From Ectothiorhodospiraceae bacterium (GTDB taxonomy: Bacteria > Pseudomonadota > Gammaproteobacteria > HK1), in the NCBI GenBank assembly GCA_024234875.1, contig JACKNM010000007.1:1-64000 (forward strand): a stretch of DNA of 64,000 nt, given 5' to 3'. A program made the translations under genes and the position numbers. The notes under the pieces are model-generated. The model searched no databases and was not told where the DNA came from. It saw only the letters and a program-made list of their open reading frames with translations. Positions 16,204-25,034 of this stretch are shown piece after piece. Within the stretch, counting starts at the first letter, position 1. Every line of letters begins with the position of its first letter.

Positions 16204-16910
16204 CTCTCCGCGCGCGCCAGCCCGGTGGCGCGGACCAGGCCCGCCATCAACGGCACCAGGGCATCCTCGACCGCGGCCTGCACCGCCCGCACGCGCTGGA
16301 GGTCGGTGGCGACGTCGTCCGGCGCTTCCTCGAACTCCATCACGAGGTCCTCCACCATCGCGGTCTTGACGCCGGGGTGCCCGCAGAACCCGAAGCCACG
16401 CGTGCCCAGCCGGAACAACGCAGGGCGCTCGGCGGAATCGACGGCGAGCACCTCGGCCGACGGTGGTGGCAGCGGTCGGTCGCGCATGTAGACGACGTGC
16501 GGCCAGGTGGCCGGGGCCAGGCCGCCGAGGGCGTCGGCGCGGACCCGGCGCACCGTGTCCACCTCGAGCACCAGCGGACCGGCCGCGACCGAGCCGCCCG
16601 CAGCGACCGCGAGGAGCTGCGCCCCGAGGCCGAACCCGACCACCGGGCGTTCGCGGTCGAGGCAGTCGCGGACCAGGGAGAGGGCGCGCTCGAGCCAGGA
16701 CACGCGGTGGGGCGGGCGTGTCCCCAGCGGGCCGCCACCGAGCAGGAACAGCGCGTCGACGGTGCGCGCGGTGGGTGGCAGCCAGCCCCCGGTGTGGTGC
16801 GGGCGCAGGTACTGGAAGCCGATGCCGCGACCCTCCAGATGGTCCTCGACGAGGCCCAGGTACTCGCTGTCGGTCGCCTGCAACACGTGGACGACGCGAG
16901 CGGTCGTCAC
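16200..16910 (-). CDS. Class I glutamine amidotransferase-like protein lacking the catalytic Cys
   Basis: A 236-residue protein with the class I amidotransferase fold. In the nucleophile elbow GFGLGAQLLA (residues 92-101) position 94, which should be Cys in G-x-C-x-G-x-Q, is Gly, and the usual HPE motif is replaced by GFCGHPGVK. It is therefore probably inactive as a glutaminase. The GTG start overlaps the ligase stop (GTGA), so it is translated together with the lipoate ligase and is likely part of lipoate assembly on LbpA, perhaps as a binding or regulatory subunit. No direct evidence of function can be seen. Confidence 0.75.
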   Translation of the reverse strand: MTTARVVHVLQATDSEYLGLVEDHLEGRGIGFQYLRPHHTGGWLPPTARTVDALFLLGGGPLGTRPPHRVSWLERALSLVRDCLDRERPVVGFGLGAQLLAVAAGGSVAAGPLVLEVDTVRRVRADALGGLAPATWPHVVYMRDRPLPPPSAEVLAVDSAERPALFRLGTRGFGFCGHPGVKTAMVEDLVMEFEEAPDDVATDLQRVRAVQAAVEDALVPLMAGLVRATGLARAES

Positions 16911-17989
16911 GCGCCGGCTCCGGGCGCACCGCTCGCCACCGCGGCCTCGACGGCGGCACGGAAGTCCGCCGGTCGGACGGTGAGCAGGTCGACCTCCGCG
17001 GTGGCGAAGAACTGCTCGACGGTGGCGCCGACATCGGCCACCGCGACCCCGCGCAAGGCCGCCTCGAGGTCGTAGATCGTGCGCGGCGGCGTGACGAAGA
17101 AGTCCCCGGTGATCAGCACCTCGCGGACTCGGTCGTGCGTCGCGCCCTCGAGGCGCACGAACGCGGTCACCGTGCCCCCGGGGCCGGTGTGACTCGCGGC
17201 GAGGACGTCCTCGGCGCTCGCCGGGTCGTCGATCTCGGCGACGAAGTCCTCGGTGCCGATCTCCTCCGCGAGCAGACGCGCCGCCAGTCGCTCCTCCGCG
17301 AGGCCGACCGAGCCTGGCTCGACCTCGATTCCGAGGCCGGTGACGAAGCCGTCGAGCAACGCCCGGCAGACCACGTCGATCCCGGGCGTGTCGGCGCCGA
17401 GCAGCTCGCGCAGGGTCACCACCCGCGCGGCCGCCGAGTCGAGGCCTCGGCGCGCGAGCTTCGCCTGCGGCACGTTGAGCGCCGCGACCATCGCCGCCGG
17501 ATCGGTGTCGATCAGCACCGTGCCCTGGTAGAAGAGCGTGTCACCGTCGAAGAAGCCACCGGTGCCGCAGAGCTTCCGCCCGCCGACCTCGATGTCGTTG
17601 CGCGGGCGGAAGCGGGCGTCGATGCCGAGCGTCGAGAGCCCCGCCGCCGCCGCCTCGCAGATCCCGCGCGCGACGTCGGCGAGCCCACCGAGGGCGAGAC
17701 TGTCGCGGTGGAAGACCAGCTCCCAGCCGACCTGGCCCTGGTCGAAATAGATCGCGCCGCCGCCGGTGATGCGCCGCGCGGTCTCCACCCCGTGGGCGCG
17801 GCAGTGCGCGACGTGCACCTCGCGCGACAGCGCCTGGTGGCGCCCGACCAGCGCCGAGGGGCGAAAGCGCAGGAAGCGAATGGTGTCCGGGATGGCGCCG
17901 GCCTTGTGGGACTCGAGCAGCGCACAGTCGAAGGCGATGTTCTCCCGCGCGCCGCGCAAGCCGGTGTCGATGACCCTGAAGCGCGCCAT
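16907..17989 (-). CDS. slplA: Lipoate-protein ligase sLplA for LbpA
   Basis: A 360-residue lipoate/octanoate ligase. ARRITGGGAIYFD (RxxGGG) binds the lipoyl-adenylate, and GGRKLCGTGGFF corresponds to the conserved lysine region of LplA. A C-terminal accessory domain (about residues 270-360) is present, so this is the full LplA-LplB type. Genomes with sHdr carry a dedicated ligase of this kind that attaches an octanoyl or lipoyl group to LbpA; the adjacent LipS1, LipT and LipS2 would then insert the sulfurs. The ATG at 17989 has only a weak ribosome binding site, and the gene follows LipS1 by 23 bases. Confidence 0.85.
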   Translation of the reverse strand: MARFRVIDTGLRGARENIAFDCALLESHKAGAIPDTIRFLRFRPSALVGRHQALSREVHVAHCRAHGVETARRITGGGAIYFDQGQVGWELVFHRDSLALGGLADVARGICEAAAAGLSTLGIDARFRPRNDIEVGGRKLCGTGGFFDGDTLFYQGTVLIDTDPAAMVAALNVPQAKLARRGLDSAAARVVTLRELLGADTPGIDVVCRALLDGFVTGLGIEVEPGSVGLAEERLAARLLAEEIGTEDFVAEIDDPASAEDVLAASHTGPGGTVTAFVRLEGATHDRVREVLITGDFFVTPPRTIYDLEAALRGVAVADVGATVEQFFATAEVDLLTVRPADFRAAVEAAVASGAPGAGA

Positions 17990-18012
17990 GGTGAGGGCCT
18001 GCGCGTGCCGGC

Positions 18013-19272
18013 TCAGGACGATACGACCGGAAGGTCGAGCTGACGCCGCACGCGGCGCAGATCGCGCTTGCCGGGCGCGAACGGGAAGCTCGCGATGTCG
18101 CTCGGCGGTGAGTCTCCGTAGGGGCGGTCGCAGGCGGAGACGTCCTCGCGGATCTTCCCCGGGCAGCCCGAGGTGCGGAACGCGACGCCGTCCTCGATGA
18201 CCGCGTCGAGCTCGGCCGGCGGCAACCCGAAATCGACCACTCGCCCGGCCTCGTCGAAACGCATGTGCTCGATGCGCACGTCGCGGTAATCGATGAGGTA
18301 GCGCGCGAGCTGCACCCGGCGCCACTGGTCACGCGGCGTCGCCGGCAGGTGGTCCATCAGCGATCCCTTCTCGGGGAAGAAGCAGAACATGTGGCTGTGG
18401 CCGCCCATGTCGCGCAGCCGCTGCACCACGCCCAACGCCTCGTGCTCGGTCTCGCCCATGCCGATGATGAGATGCGCGCCGAACCTCTCGGCTCCGAACA
18501 CGTCGCGCGCGTCATCGAGTCGCTCCCAGTAGGTGCGCCAGCGATGCGGTGATTGCACGCCCTTGCCGCGGGTGCGGTCGAAGAGCTCCGGGGTGCAGGC
18601 GTCGAGGGCGACGGTGAAGATGTCGGCCCCGAGGTCGCGCAGGCGCACGACGTCGTCGCGCGACATGGTGGTCGGGTTGGAGAGGATCGAGACCGGCACC
18701 GTCTCCGGGGAGATGCGGGCGGTCCACGCGCGGAGCACGGACACGGTGTCGGCGTCCGAGCGTGGGTGGGTGATCATGCTGATGCACATGCGATGGAACG
18801 GAGTCGCGTCACCGGCGCGGGCGACGGTCTCGATCACCTGCTCGGTCGGTACCGCTGGCCAGTCGACGCGGATGAAGTTGCGGTCGGCATAGTCGCGCTC
18901 GGCCTCGCGGTGCCGAGCGAGGCCGCAGTAGGCGCAGTTGGCGCGACACCCCTCGGGGTAGGTGAGGAGCAGGTTGAGGCAGCGGGTGCAGCTGCAGCGG
19001 TACATCTTGCCCGGCATCACCCCGAGGGTGATGGCGGCCGCGGTCGACATCTGCACGTACTGCGGGGAGCGCATGTCAGGGGTGAGGACGTTGTAGCTCG
19101 GGCGATACACCCCCTGTGGTGCGATGCCGGCGTCCTTCACCCGACGGCCGTTTCGCAGCGCCCGCGGCGTCCGGGTCGGTGCGCGGGGTGTCATGTGGCT
19201 CGCCGGATTGAAGTCGAGGCCGTCGGTCCGCGCCGGTCCCGGCGCCGTTGCTTGCGGCTTGCTGCAGCTCAT
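18013..19272 (-). CDS. lipS1: Radical SAM lipoyl synthase component LipS1
   Basis: A 419-residue radical SAM enzyme. The SAM cluster motif is C109-x3-C113-x2-C116 (EGCRANCAYCGLA), and C93, C95 and C98 (RCSCTRC) just before it could bind an auxiliary cluster whose sulfide is sacrificed, as in lipoyl synthase. It matches LipS1 of the two-enzyme lipoate assembly pathway, working with LipS2 to add two sulfurs to octanoyl-LbpA. GGAGAG precedes the ATG at 19272. The first 40 residues are low complexity. It lies between LipT and the ligase on one transcript. Confidence 0.85.
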   Translation of the reverse strand: MSCSKPQATAPGPARTDGLDFNPASHMTPRAPTRTPRALRNGRRVKDAGIAPQGVYRPSYNVLTPDMRSPQYVQMSTAAAITLGVMPGKMYRCSCTRCLNLLLTYPEGCRANCAYCGLARHREAERDYADRNFIRVDWPAVPTEQVIETVARAGDATPFHRMCISMITHPRSDADTVSVLRAWTARISPETVPVSILSNPTTMSRDDVVRLRDLGADIFTVALDACTPELFDRTRGKGVQSPHRWRTYWERLDDARDVFGAERFGAHLIIGMGETEHEALGVVQRLRDMGGHSHMFCFFPEKGSLMDHLPATPRDQWRRVQLARYLIDYRDVRIEHMRFDEAGRVVDFGLPPAELDAVIEDGVAFRTSGCPGKIREDVSACDRPYGDSPPSDIASFPFAPGKRDLRRVRRQLDLPVVSS

Positions 19273-19304
19273 GCGAGCTCTCCGTGGTCAGTCGTCATGC
19301 CGAG

Positions 19305-20369
19305 TCATGCCGCCCAGTACTCCGGGTAGGCGATCCATGCGCGTCGCAGCGCGGCGGGGCTCGGGCACGGTCCGGCCGCCGCGATCGCGCGCCGCCGGGT
19401 CAGCGCACGGCGGAGGGCGGTGCCGAACAGCGCCTCGAGCTCGTCGGCGTAGTCGACTGCGGCGCTCGAGTCGCCATCGAGCCAGGCCGCCGCGGCTTCG
19501 CCGGCGAGGCTGCCCGAGATCACTGCGGCCGGGATGCCGGCACCGGTGATCGGATGCGTGAGGCCGGCGGCATCGCCCGCCAGCAGCACCAGCACACCGC
19601 CGAGGCGACCGTGAGGGTGCAGTGGGCCGCCCACCGGGATGTCGCCACCGGTGAGCCCGAGCACGGGGGCGCCGACGCGTCCGCGCGCGACCTCGGCGGC
19701 GTGCAGGCGCGTCACCGCGCGCGCGAGGTCGCCGGCCCGTGCGCGTTCCACGCCGGCACCGAGGTTGGCCACCGCACCCTTGGGGAAGAGCCACCCGTAG
19801 CCACCCGGGTAGCGCGCGCCGAGGTAGATGTCGGTGGCGGCGTGGGGGACCGTCAGCGGTACCGTGACCTGGCGCGTGGCGACCAGCTCGCGATTGCGCT
19901 GGCCGATCGCCGCGCCGACCCGTGAGCGGGGACCGTCACAGCCGATCAGCACCCGCGGCGCGAGCCGACGGCCGTCCGAGAGTGCGACCGTGCCGTCTCG
20001 GCGGATGTCGACGACACGGGCACCGGGCAGCAGGCGTGCGCCGCGCGCCTCGGCGCGGCGCGCGAGCGCGGTGTCGAGGCGGTCGCGGTCGATCATCCGC
20101 CCGGGGAAGTCGGGCGCGTGGTCGTCCTCGACATCGTCGACGTGGGTGGTCATGGCCGCGATCCCCTGGCGGGTGACCTCGCCGAGACCAGGGATCTCCT
20201 GCGACATCAACGCCGGAACGAACTCCGCGCACTGCACCGGGGCCCCGATGTGGCGCTTGCGCTCCACCGCCACCACCGTGAGCCCGGCGGCCGCCGCGCG
20301 CTCGGCGGCACGCCCACCGGCCGGGCCGAGCCCGACCACCAGCACGTCGATGCGCGGTGCGGTCCTCAC
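19305..20369 (-). CDS. lipT: LipT, FAD-dependent oxidoreductase of lipoate assembly
   Basis: A 354-residue flavoprotein of the geranylgeranyl reductase type. VLVVGLGPAGGRAAE binds FAD, VLIGCDGPRSRVG and LLAGDAAGLTHPITGAGI are the DG and GD motifs. In the sHdr-linked lipoate pathway this gene is constantly found with lipS1 and lipS2 and is thought to supply electrons. The GTG start at 20369 overlaps the LipS2 stop (GTGA), indicating coupled translation. The assignment depends on context; alone it would be called a geranylgeranyl reductase family protein. Confidence 0.82.
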   Translation of the reverse strand: MRTAPRIDVLVVGLGPAGGRAAERAAAAGLTVVAVERKRHIGAPVQCAEFVPALMSQEIPGLGEVTRQGIAAMTTHVDDVEDDHAPDFPGRMIDRDRLDTALARRAEARGARLLPGARVVDIRRDGTVALSDGRRLAPRVLIGCDGPRSRVGAAIGQRNRELVATRQVTVPLTVPHAATDIYLGARYPGGYGWLFPKGAVANLGAGVERARAGDLARAVTRLHAAEVARGRVGAPVLGLTGGDIPVGGPLHPHGRLGGVLVLLAGDAAGLTHPITGAGIPAAVISGSLAGEAAAAWLDGDSSAAVDYADELEALFGTALRRALTRRRAIAAAGPCPSPAALRRAWIAYPEYWAA

Positions 20370-21415
20370 GCCGCGCAGGGGCGATGCGGGCCGACGGAGA
20401 GCGTGCGGCCACCGGCGGCCCCGACCTTGATCGAGCAGCAGGCGTGGGCCTGGTGGGCAGGCCGCCCCAGGGCCTCGGCCACCGCGACCGCGCCGTCGGC
20501 CGGAAACGCGATGCCGTCGAGACCGGCCATCACCGCATAGGCGTCGGTGATGCGCTTGTGCATCCCGGGCGGGCGCGCGCATCCGAGCAGCACCTCGCGC
20601 TCCGGTAGCCGCCGGCGTGCCTCCATGAACACTCGCCCGACCTCGCTGGTGTGTGGCGTGGCGAAGGTCCCGGGGGCGGCATAGAAGGGCATGATGACCA
20701 CCAGCACCAGGGCGTGGACGCCATGGCGGGCGACGATGTCGAGCGCGCTGGTCTCGCCGAGCACGCGCCCGTAGTGGAGCCCGATCACGATGTGCGGCAC
20801 CACCTCCATCTCCGTCGCGCAGAGCGCCGCCAGCGTGCGCTCGAAGTCGGCCACCGGGCGGTCGAGGTGGTAGACGTCGCGGATGGTCTCCTCGGCACCG
20901 ATGACGTCCATCATCGCGGTGTCGACGCCGGCGCTGGCCATCAGTCGGGCGCGGGGCTCGTCGAGCAGCGCACTGTGGATGGCGATGCGCAGGTGTGGGA
21001 AGTCGCGCTTCAGGCCCTCGATCACCGGGTAGTAGCGCTCGTAGCGGATCTCGTTGCGGCGATTGGAGCCGCCCGACAGCAGGAAGCCCTGGAGATTCTG
21101 CAGCTTGACGAGATTGCGGACCTTGCGGTCGAGCTCGTCCGGGGTGCAGGCGGGGATCATCGGCTCGAGGATCCTGGCCTGGCAGTGGTCGCACATCAGC
21201 CCGCAGGCGCCGGCGGTGACCGAGAACGCCGGGAAACTGTTCTTCCCGCAGCCGGAGAGCTCGGCGCTCTGGTACTCGCGGAAGGTCGGGGTGGAGAACC
21301 GAATCGGCCGGCCGGCGGCGCGGTCGGACGCGGCCTCGAGGGCATCGACGAGCGTGGCGTCGAGCTCGGCATCCTCGAGCGCCTCGATCGTCGACAGTCG
21401 TTCCATCCAGCTCAT
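20366..21415 (-). CDS. lipS2: Radical SAM lipoyl synthase component LipS2
   Basis: A 349-residue radical SAM protein. C71-x3-C75-x2-C78 (ACGLMCDHCQA) binds the SAM cluster; C56 (SGCGKNSFP) lies just before it, and a late CC pair (AHACCSIKVG) could help hold an auxiliary cluster. It pairs with LipS1. Conserved blocks LSGGSNRRNEI and VPHIVIGLHYG fit the family. AGGAGG lies five bases before the ATG at 21415. A 73-base gap upstream separates it from the HDAC-like gene, so the lipoate genes may be read through from that operon or have their own start. Confidence 0.85.
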   Translation of the reverse strand: MSWMERLSTIEALEDAELDATLVDALEAASDRAAGRPIRFSTPTFREYQSAELSGCGKNSFPAFSVTAGACGLMCDHCQARILEPMIPACTPDELDRKVRNLVKLQNLQGFLLSGGSNRRNEIRYERYYPVIEGLKRDFPHLRIAIHSALLDEPRARLMASAGVDTAMMDVIGAEETIRDVYHLDRPVADFERTLAALCATEMEVVPHIVIGLHYGRVLGETSALDIVARHGVHALVLVVIMPFYAAPGTFATPHTSEVGRVFMEARRRLPEREVLLGCARPPGMHKRITDAYAVMAGLDGIAFPADGAVAVAEALGRPAHQAHACCSIKVGAAGGRTLSVGPHRPCAA

Positions 21416-21488
21416 GGGCCCTCCTGATCCGTGCGTCTCGTCGCCGGGCCCGGGCCTCGGCGCACTCTGCCCGCGCGTGGGCGCCGAT

Positions 21489-22589
21489 TCAACCGCCGGT
21501 CACCATCTCGACCAGCGCCGCGACCTCGGCGCGCACCGGCCCGTCGGCGGGCGGGTCGGCGAGGGTCGACAGCCACTCGGGGGCGCGGTCCTCGTCGTCC
21601 ACCAGCTCGCAGTCGAGGCCGGCGAGCAGGGCGCGCGCGGCCGGCGGCAGGGGCACCGGAGGCGCGTGGCCGCGGAGCATCCCCCACAACCCCGTCCAGC
21701 AACGACCGAGCGTCCACGGGTTGTACCCGCCCCCGCCGAGGACGATCGTGCGCGGGGTCAAGTCCCGCAGCCCTCGCACCGCCCGCCACAGGGCACGGTT
21801 GGAGAGCGCGAGGCCGGACAGCGGGTCGCCGGCGAGGGCATCGGCGCCGACGGTGACGACCACCGCCTCGGGCTCGAACTCCGTCGCCAGCGGCATCACC
21901 GCGTGCGCCATCAGATGATCGAGCTCGCTGTCGTTGAACCCGGCTGGCACCGGCAGGTTGCGTGCCTCGCCACCGCCACGGTCGCTGGCCGCGCCGGTGC
22001 CGGGCCAGCGACCGGCCTCGTGGATGCTGATGGTGCGAACGCGCGGCTCGGCGCGAAAGGCGAGCTGCACGCCGTCGCAGTGGTGGGCGTCGAGGTCGAC
22101 GTAGAGCACACGGTCGAGACCCGCGTCGAGGAGGGTCAGGACCGCCAACACGGGATCGTTGAAGTAGCAGAAGCCGTGGGCTCGGGCCGGCATCCCGTGG
22201 TGGGTGCCGCCGCCGGGGTTGAAGGCGACGCCCCCGTCGAGGACCCGGCGAGCGGCCTCGATCGACCCCCCGCAGGCGGTCGCCGCACGAGGGTAGAGGC
22301 GCGGAAAGATCGGATTCTCGCGGGTGCCGAGCCCGAATCGGGTGCGGTCCTCGGCGCTCGCCAGGCCGCTGTCGCTGACCCGCCTCACCGCCTCGACGTA
22401 GACCGGCTCGTGGTAGCGCGTGAGCTCGGCGTGACTCGCGACCGGGCTCTCGACGAAGCAGGTCTCGTCGAGCCAGCCGAGCGCCCGGCACAGATCCTCG
22501 ACCAGCCCGGCTCTGGCGATGGCGAGGGGGTGGTCGCTGCCGTACCCGGTCTCGTGGTAGATGGCGCCGCCGCAGAGCCAGGCCGCCAT
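21489..22589 (-). CDS. HDAC/AcuC-family zinc amidohydrolase
   Basis: A 366-residue member of the histone deacetylase/acetoin utilization/acetylpolyamine hydrolase superfamily. The active-site pair HH (130-131, GGGTHHGMPARAHGF), the zinc motif DLDAHHCDG (D167, H169) and a later GADAL Asp are all present, so it should be an active deacetylase or amidase. The start ATG overlaps the stop of the AurF-like gene by one base (TGATG). Its place between lipoate assembly and oxygenase genes suggests it removes an acyl group from a small molecule or protein of this pathway, but substrate cannot be inferred. Confidence 0.8.
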   Translation of the reverse strand: MAAWLCGGAIYHETGYGSDHPLAIARAGLVEDLCRALGWLDETCFVESPVASHAELTRYHEPVYVEAVRRVSDSGLASAEDRTRFGLGTRENPIFPRLYPRAATACGGSIEAARRVLDGGVAFNPGGGTHHGMPARAHGFCYFNDPVLAVLTLLDAGLDRVLYVDLDAHHCDGVQLAFRAEPRVRTISIHEAGRWPGTGAASDRGGGEARNLPVPAGFNDSELDHLMAHAVMPLATEFEPEAVVVTVGADALAGDPLSGLALSNRALWRAVRGLRDLTPRTIVLGGGGYNPWTLGRCWTGLWGMLRGHAPPVPLPPAARALLAGLDCELVDDEDRAPEWLSTLADPPADGPVRAEVAALVEMVTGG

Positions 22590-23479
22590 CAGACGCCTCG
22601 GCCGGAGCCGACGCCGGATCGCGCTCGCGTGCTGCCGGCGCCGATCGGGCCGCGCTCGAGCACCGCCAGTGGGTGGGCGGCGAGTGCCGCGGCGAGGCGA
22701 CGGCGCTCGGGGCAGGCGAGCGCCTGGCGCAGCACCGAGTCGGGGTCACGTAGCCCGAGCGTGGCCAGGCTCTCGCGCGTCGGATAGAGGGTTGCGCGCA
22801 GGAAGTGGCGCAGCAACCAGCGCACCAGCGCGGCGAAGCGAGCGCGGCGCACGCGGCCCATGCCTGCCGCGCGCATGTCGATGAAGGCACGAGCAGCGGC
22901 GATGTGGCGCGCCTCGTCGCGATGGTGGAGGTCGAGGACCTGGCGGGCCACCGGGCAGATGGGTGGCCCGCCGGGCGACTCGCGTAGCGCCCGCACCGCC
23001 AGCGCGTCGGTCACCGCTTCACCGATGAGCACCATCGCCCAGAACTCGGCCTGATCCGAGCGCAATCGACGCGCCACCGCGCTCAGCAACCGCGTCGGTC
23101 CGAGCAGCGGCACGTCCTCGAGCCCGGCGCGGCGGATCATCTCCAGGAACATCAGGCCGTGGCCGGTCTCCTCGCGTACCTCTTGCAGGATGACCCGGGT
23201 CTCCGCCGCGCTGGTGGCCGGGAAACCGGCTGCGGTCACGCGGGTGATCAGCAACCCCTCGAGCCAGAGCCCCGCCGCGCACAGACGCGCGAACTCGACG
23301 CGGCTCAGGCGCACCAGCTCCTCCGGGCTCATCTCGCGCTGGACCGCCAGGCCGGCGAGGCTGAGCAGATGCGCGGGCAGCCACGGCGCGGTGTCGTCGG
23401 CGGCGCTCCAGTCGACGACGGCGAGCGGATCGCGGTAGCGCGACCCGTGGTCCGCGAGCCGTCGTAGCAGGGCGGTCAT
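22589..23479 (-). CDS. AurF-like non-heme diiron protein
   Basis: A 296-residue all-helical protein with two ExxH metal-binding motifs: E104-x2-H107 (REETGHGLMF) and E189-x2-H192 (RDEARHIAA), with further acidic ligands near E74 and E154. This layout is that of the AurF-type diiron oxygenases, which N-oxygenate amines or oxidise C-H bonds. The ATG overlaps the stop of the flavin monooxygenase gene (ATGA). Two oxygen-activating enzymes in direct translational coupling suggest consecutive oxidation of one substrate. The C-terminal 25 residues are Gly/Arg-rich and probably disordered. Confidence 0.72.
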   Translation of the reverse strand: MTALLRRLADHGSRYRDPLAVVDWSAADDTAPWLPAHLLSLAGLAVQREMSPEELVRLSRVEFARLCAAGLWLEGLLITRVTAAGFPATSAAETRVILQEVREETGHGLMFLEMIRRAGLEDVPLLGPTRLLSAVARRLRSDQAEFWAMVLIGEAVTDALAVRALRESPGGPPICPVARQVLDLHHRDEARHIAAARAFIDMRAAGMGRVRRARFAALVRWLLRHFLRATLYPTRESLATLGLRDPDSVLRQALACPERRRLAAALAAHPLAVLERGPIGAGSTRARSGVGSGRGV

Positions 23480-24549
23480 GCGCGCGCCGTCTCGGTGCGC
23501 GGCGCGCGCGCCCGTTCCAGTGCCGGGCGCACCTCGTGCGCGATCAGCTCGAGGCAGCCGACGGTCGAGGCGACGTCGAGGTCGCCGCCGCCGACGATGA
23601 GGCTGACGCGGTCGAGGCCGCTGGCGGCGAGGCGTGCGAGCCGGCGCGCGAGGTGGCTCGGGTCACCCACCGCCGCCAGACCGAGCCGCTCGAGCAGGCC
23701 GAGGCTGAGAGTCCTTTCGAGCATCGGCGCCAGCCAGCCGAGGCGACGGTAGTGCTCGTAGCCGGCGATCTGGCCGGCCAGCAGCGGACGGGTGATCGCC
23801 ATGATGCGTCGGAACGCCCACAGGATCCCCGGGCCGGCCCGCTCACGCGCCGACCGGCGGTCGGGCTCGCAGTACGCCGCGATCGCGAACGACGTGCGCC
23901 CACCCGGGTATCGCGCGCGGTAGCGCGCCAGGTCGGCGCGGACCAGCGGCCACGGCTTGAACGGCCCGCACATCACGTCGAGCCCGAGCTCGGCCGCGAG
24001 GTCGAAGCTCTCGGGGCTGACCGCCGCCAGCCAGCCACGCTCGAGGCGCGGATGCGGCGGCGGGCGGATGGCGTGGCTCGCCGCGCCTCGCTCGGCCATT
24101 CCGGTGCGCAGCATCTGGCGCAGCGCATCGTGGTTTGCCCGCATCAGGGCGCGGCTCTCGCCGGGCGCCACGCCGAACGCCTCGAGCTCGGTCAGGGTCA
24201 CGCCGCGGCCGATACCCCACAGCACCCGACCGCCGGAGAGCGCGTCGAGCGTCGCCAGGCGCTCGGCCACGCGCAGCGGGTCGTGCAGCGGCAGCGGCAG
24301 CACGCCGAAGCCGAGGCCGATTCGGCGCGTCTCGCGCGCCATGGCGCCGAGCACGACGTCGGGCGCGGAGCTGTTGGAGTAGTCGCCCAGGAAGTGGTGC
24401 TCGGCGAGCCACACCGCGTCGAAGCCGAGCCGATCGGCGGCGCGCGCGACGACGACCGCGTCCTCGATCGCCCGCGCGGGATCCCGGCCGCCACCGGGCG
24501 GAGAGGCGAGCTCCATGAACAGGTCGAGTCGCACCGGCGTGTCGGACAC
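23476..24549 (-). CDS. LLM-class flavin-dependent monooxygenase
   Basis: A 357-residue luciferase-like TIM-barrel protein: RLDLFMELA starts the first strand, AVWLAEHHFLGDYS is the classic LLM motif, GFGVLPLPLHDPLRVAE and GRVLWGIGRG follow. Such enzymes use reduced flavin and oxygen to cleave C-S bonds (alkanesulfonate and dimethylsulfide monooxygenases) or to oxidise other substrates. Within a sulfur-oxidation island an organosulfur substrate is attractive but unproven. The start is uncertain: I used GTG at 24549, which keeps the whole first strand; ATG at 24516 would remove it. No clear ribosome binding site is present. A dyad-containing operator candidate lies 46 to 73 bases upstream. Confidence 0.75.
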   Translation of the reverse strand: MSDTPVRLDLFMELASPPGGGRDPARAIEDAVVVARAADRLGFDAVWLAEHHFLGDYSNSSAPDVVLGAMARETRRIGLGFGVLPLPLHDPLRVAERLATLDALSGGRVLWGIGRGVTLTELEAFGVAPGESRALMRANHDALRQMLRTGMAERGAASHAIRPPPHPRLERGWLAAVSPESFDLAAELGLDVMCGPFKPWPLVRADLARYRARYPGGRTSFAIAAYCEPDRRSARERAGPGILWAFRRIMAITRPLLAGQIAGYEHYRRLGWLAPMLERTLSLGLLERLGLAAVGDPSHLARRLARLAASGLDRVSLIVGGGDLDVASTVGCLELIAHEVRPALERARAPRTETARA

Positions 24550-24594
24550 CCAGCAATGTCGGCGCCGCGCCCGCCGCGGGCGGCGTCCGGAGCA

Positions 24595-24622
24595 GTCATT
24601 TTCAACATTGCGAATGTGTTGG
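24595..24622 (-). promoter_or_regulatory. Candidate operator upstream of the LLM-AurF-HDAC operon
   Basis: This AT-rich patch contains the dyad ACATT-GCG-AATGT, followed at 24617-24629 by a second dyad, GTGTTG-G-CAACAC. Its core CGAATGTGTTGG is shared with the sHdr promoter region at 16160-16171. It lies between the ArsR-type regulator gene and the monooxygenase start, where the target of that regulator would be expected. Confidence 0.45.
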
Positions 24623-24646
24623 CAACACCGACGCCGGTGCGCCCGG

Positions 24647-25003
24647 TCAGTCGCCGCTCGCGCCGGCACGGTGGCGGGCCAGTGCCGGCGCGCAGTAGAT
24701 CTCGTAGAGCAGCTCGACGACCCGTCCCATCTCGCTGCTGGTCAGCCGGTAGTGGACGACCTTGCCGTCGCGCCGGGTGGCGACCAGCTCGTCGGCGCGC
24801 AGGCGCGCGAGCTGCTGCGAGAGCGCCGGCTGGCGGATGCCGAGGATCACCTCCAGCTCGCTCACCGAGCGCTCGCCGCCGGCGAGCACGCAGAGGATCA
24901 TCAAGCGGTCGCGGTTCGCCACCACCTTCAGCAGCCGGGCGGCGCGCGCGGAGCTCGCCCGCATCACCTCCAGCGCGGCCTCGTCTCGGCGCACGGCACT
25001 CAC
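24647..25003 (-). CDS. shdrR: ArsR-family regulator with a two-cysteine sulfur-sensor pattern
   Basis: A 118-residue winged-helix repressor. The recognition helix region is LGIRQPALSQQLARLRADELV and the wing is RRDGKVVHYRLT. Only two cysteines exist, C38 in helix 2 and C104 in the last helix, the same arrangement as in BigR/SqrR/YgaV and sHdrR, which sense persulfide by forming a disulfide or polysulfide bridge. No metal-binding CxC motif of arsenic sensors is present. The GTG start at 25003 follows GGAGGCGG. Position beside the sHdr genes supports control of sulfur oxidation; the gene symbol is an inference. Confidence 0.78.
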   Translation of the reverse strand: MSAVRRDEAALEVMRASSARAARLLKVVANRDRLMILCVLAGGERSVSELEVILGIRQPALSQQLARLRADELVATRRDGKVVHYRLTSSEMGRVVELLYEIYCAPALARHRAGASGD

Positions 25004-25034
25004 GCGATCCGCCTCCGTCCGGTCGCCGTCGCGG

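Noticed and set aside
21489..24549. LLM-AurF-HDAC genes as a separate natural-product cluster
   Set aside because: No carrier protein, ligase, synthetase or transporter is present, and the genes sit inside the sulfur island between its regulator and the lipoate genes.
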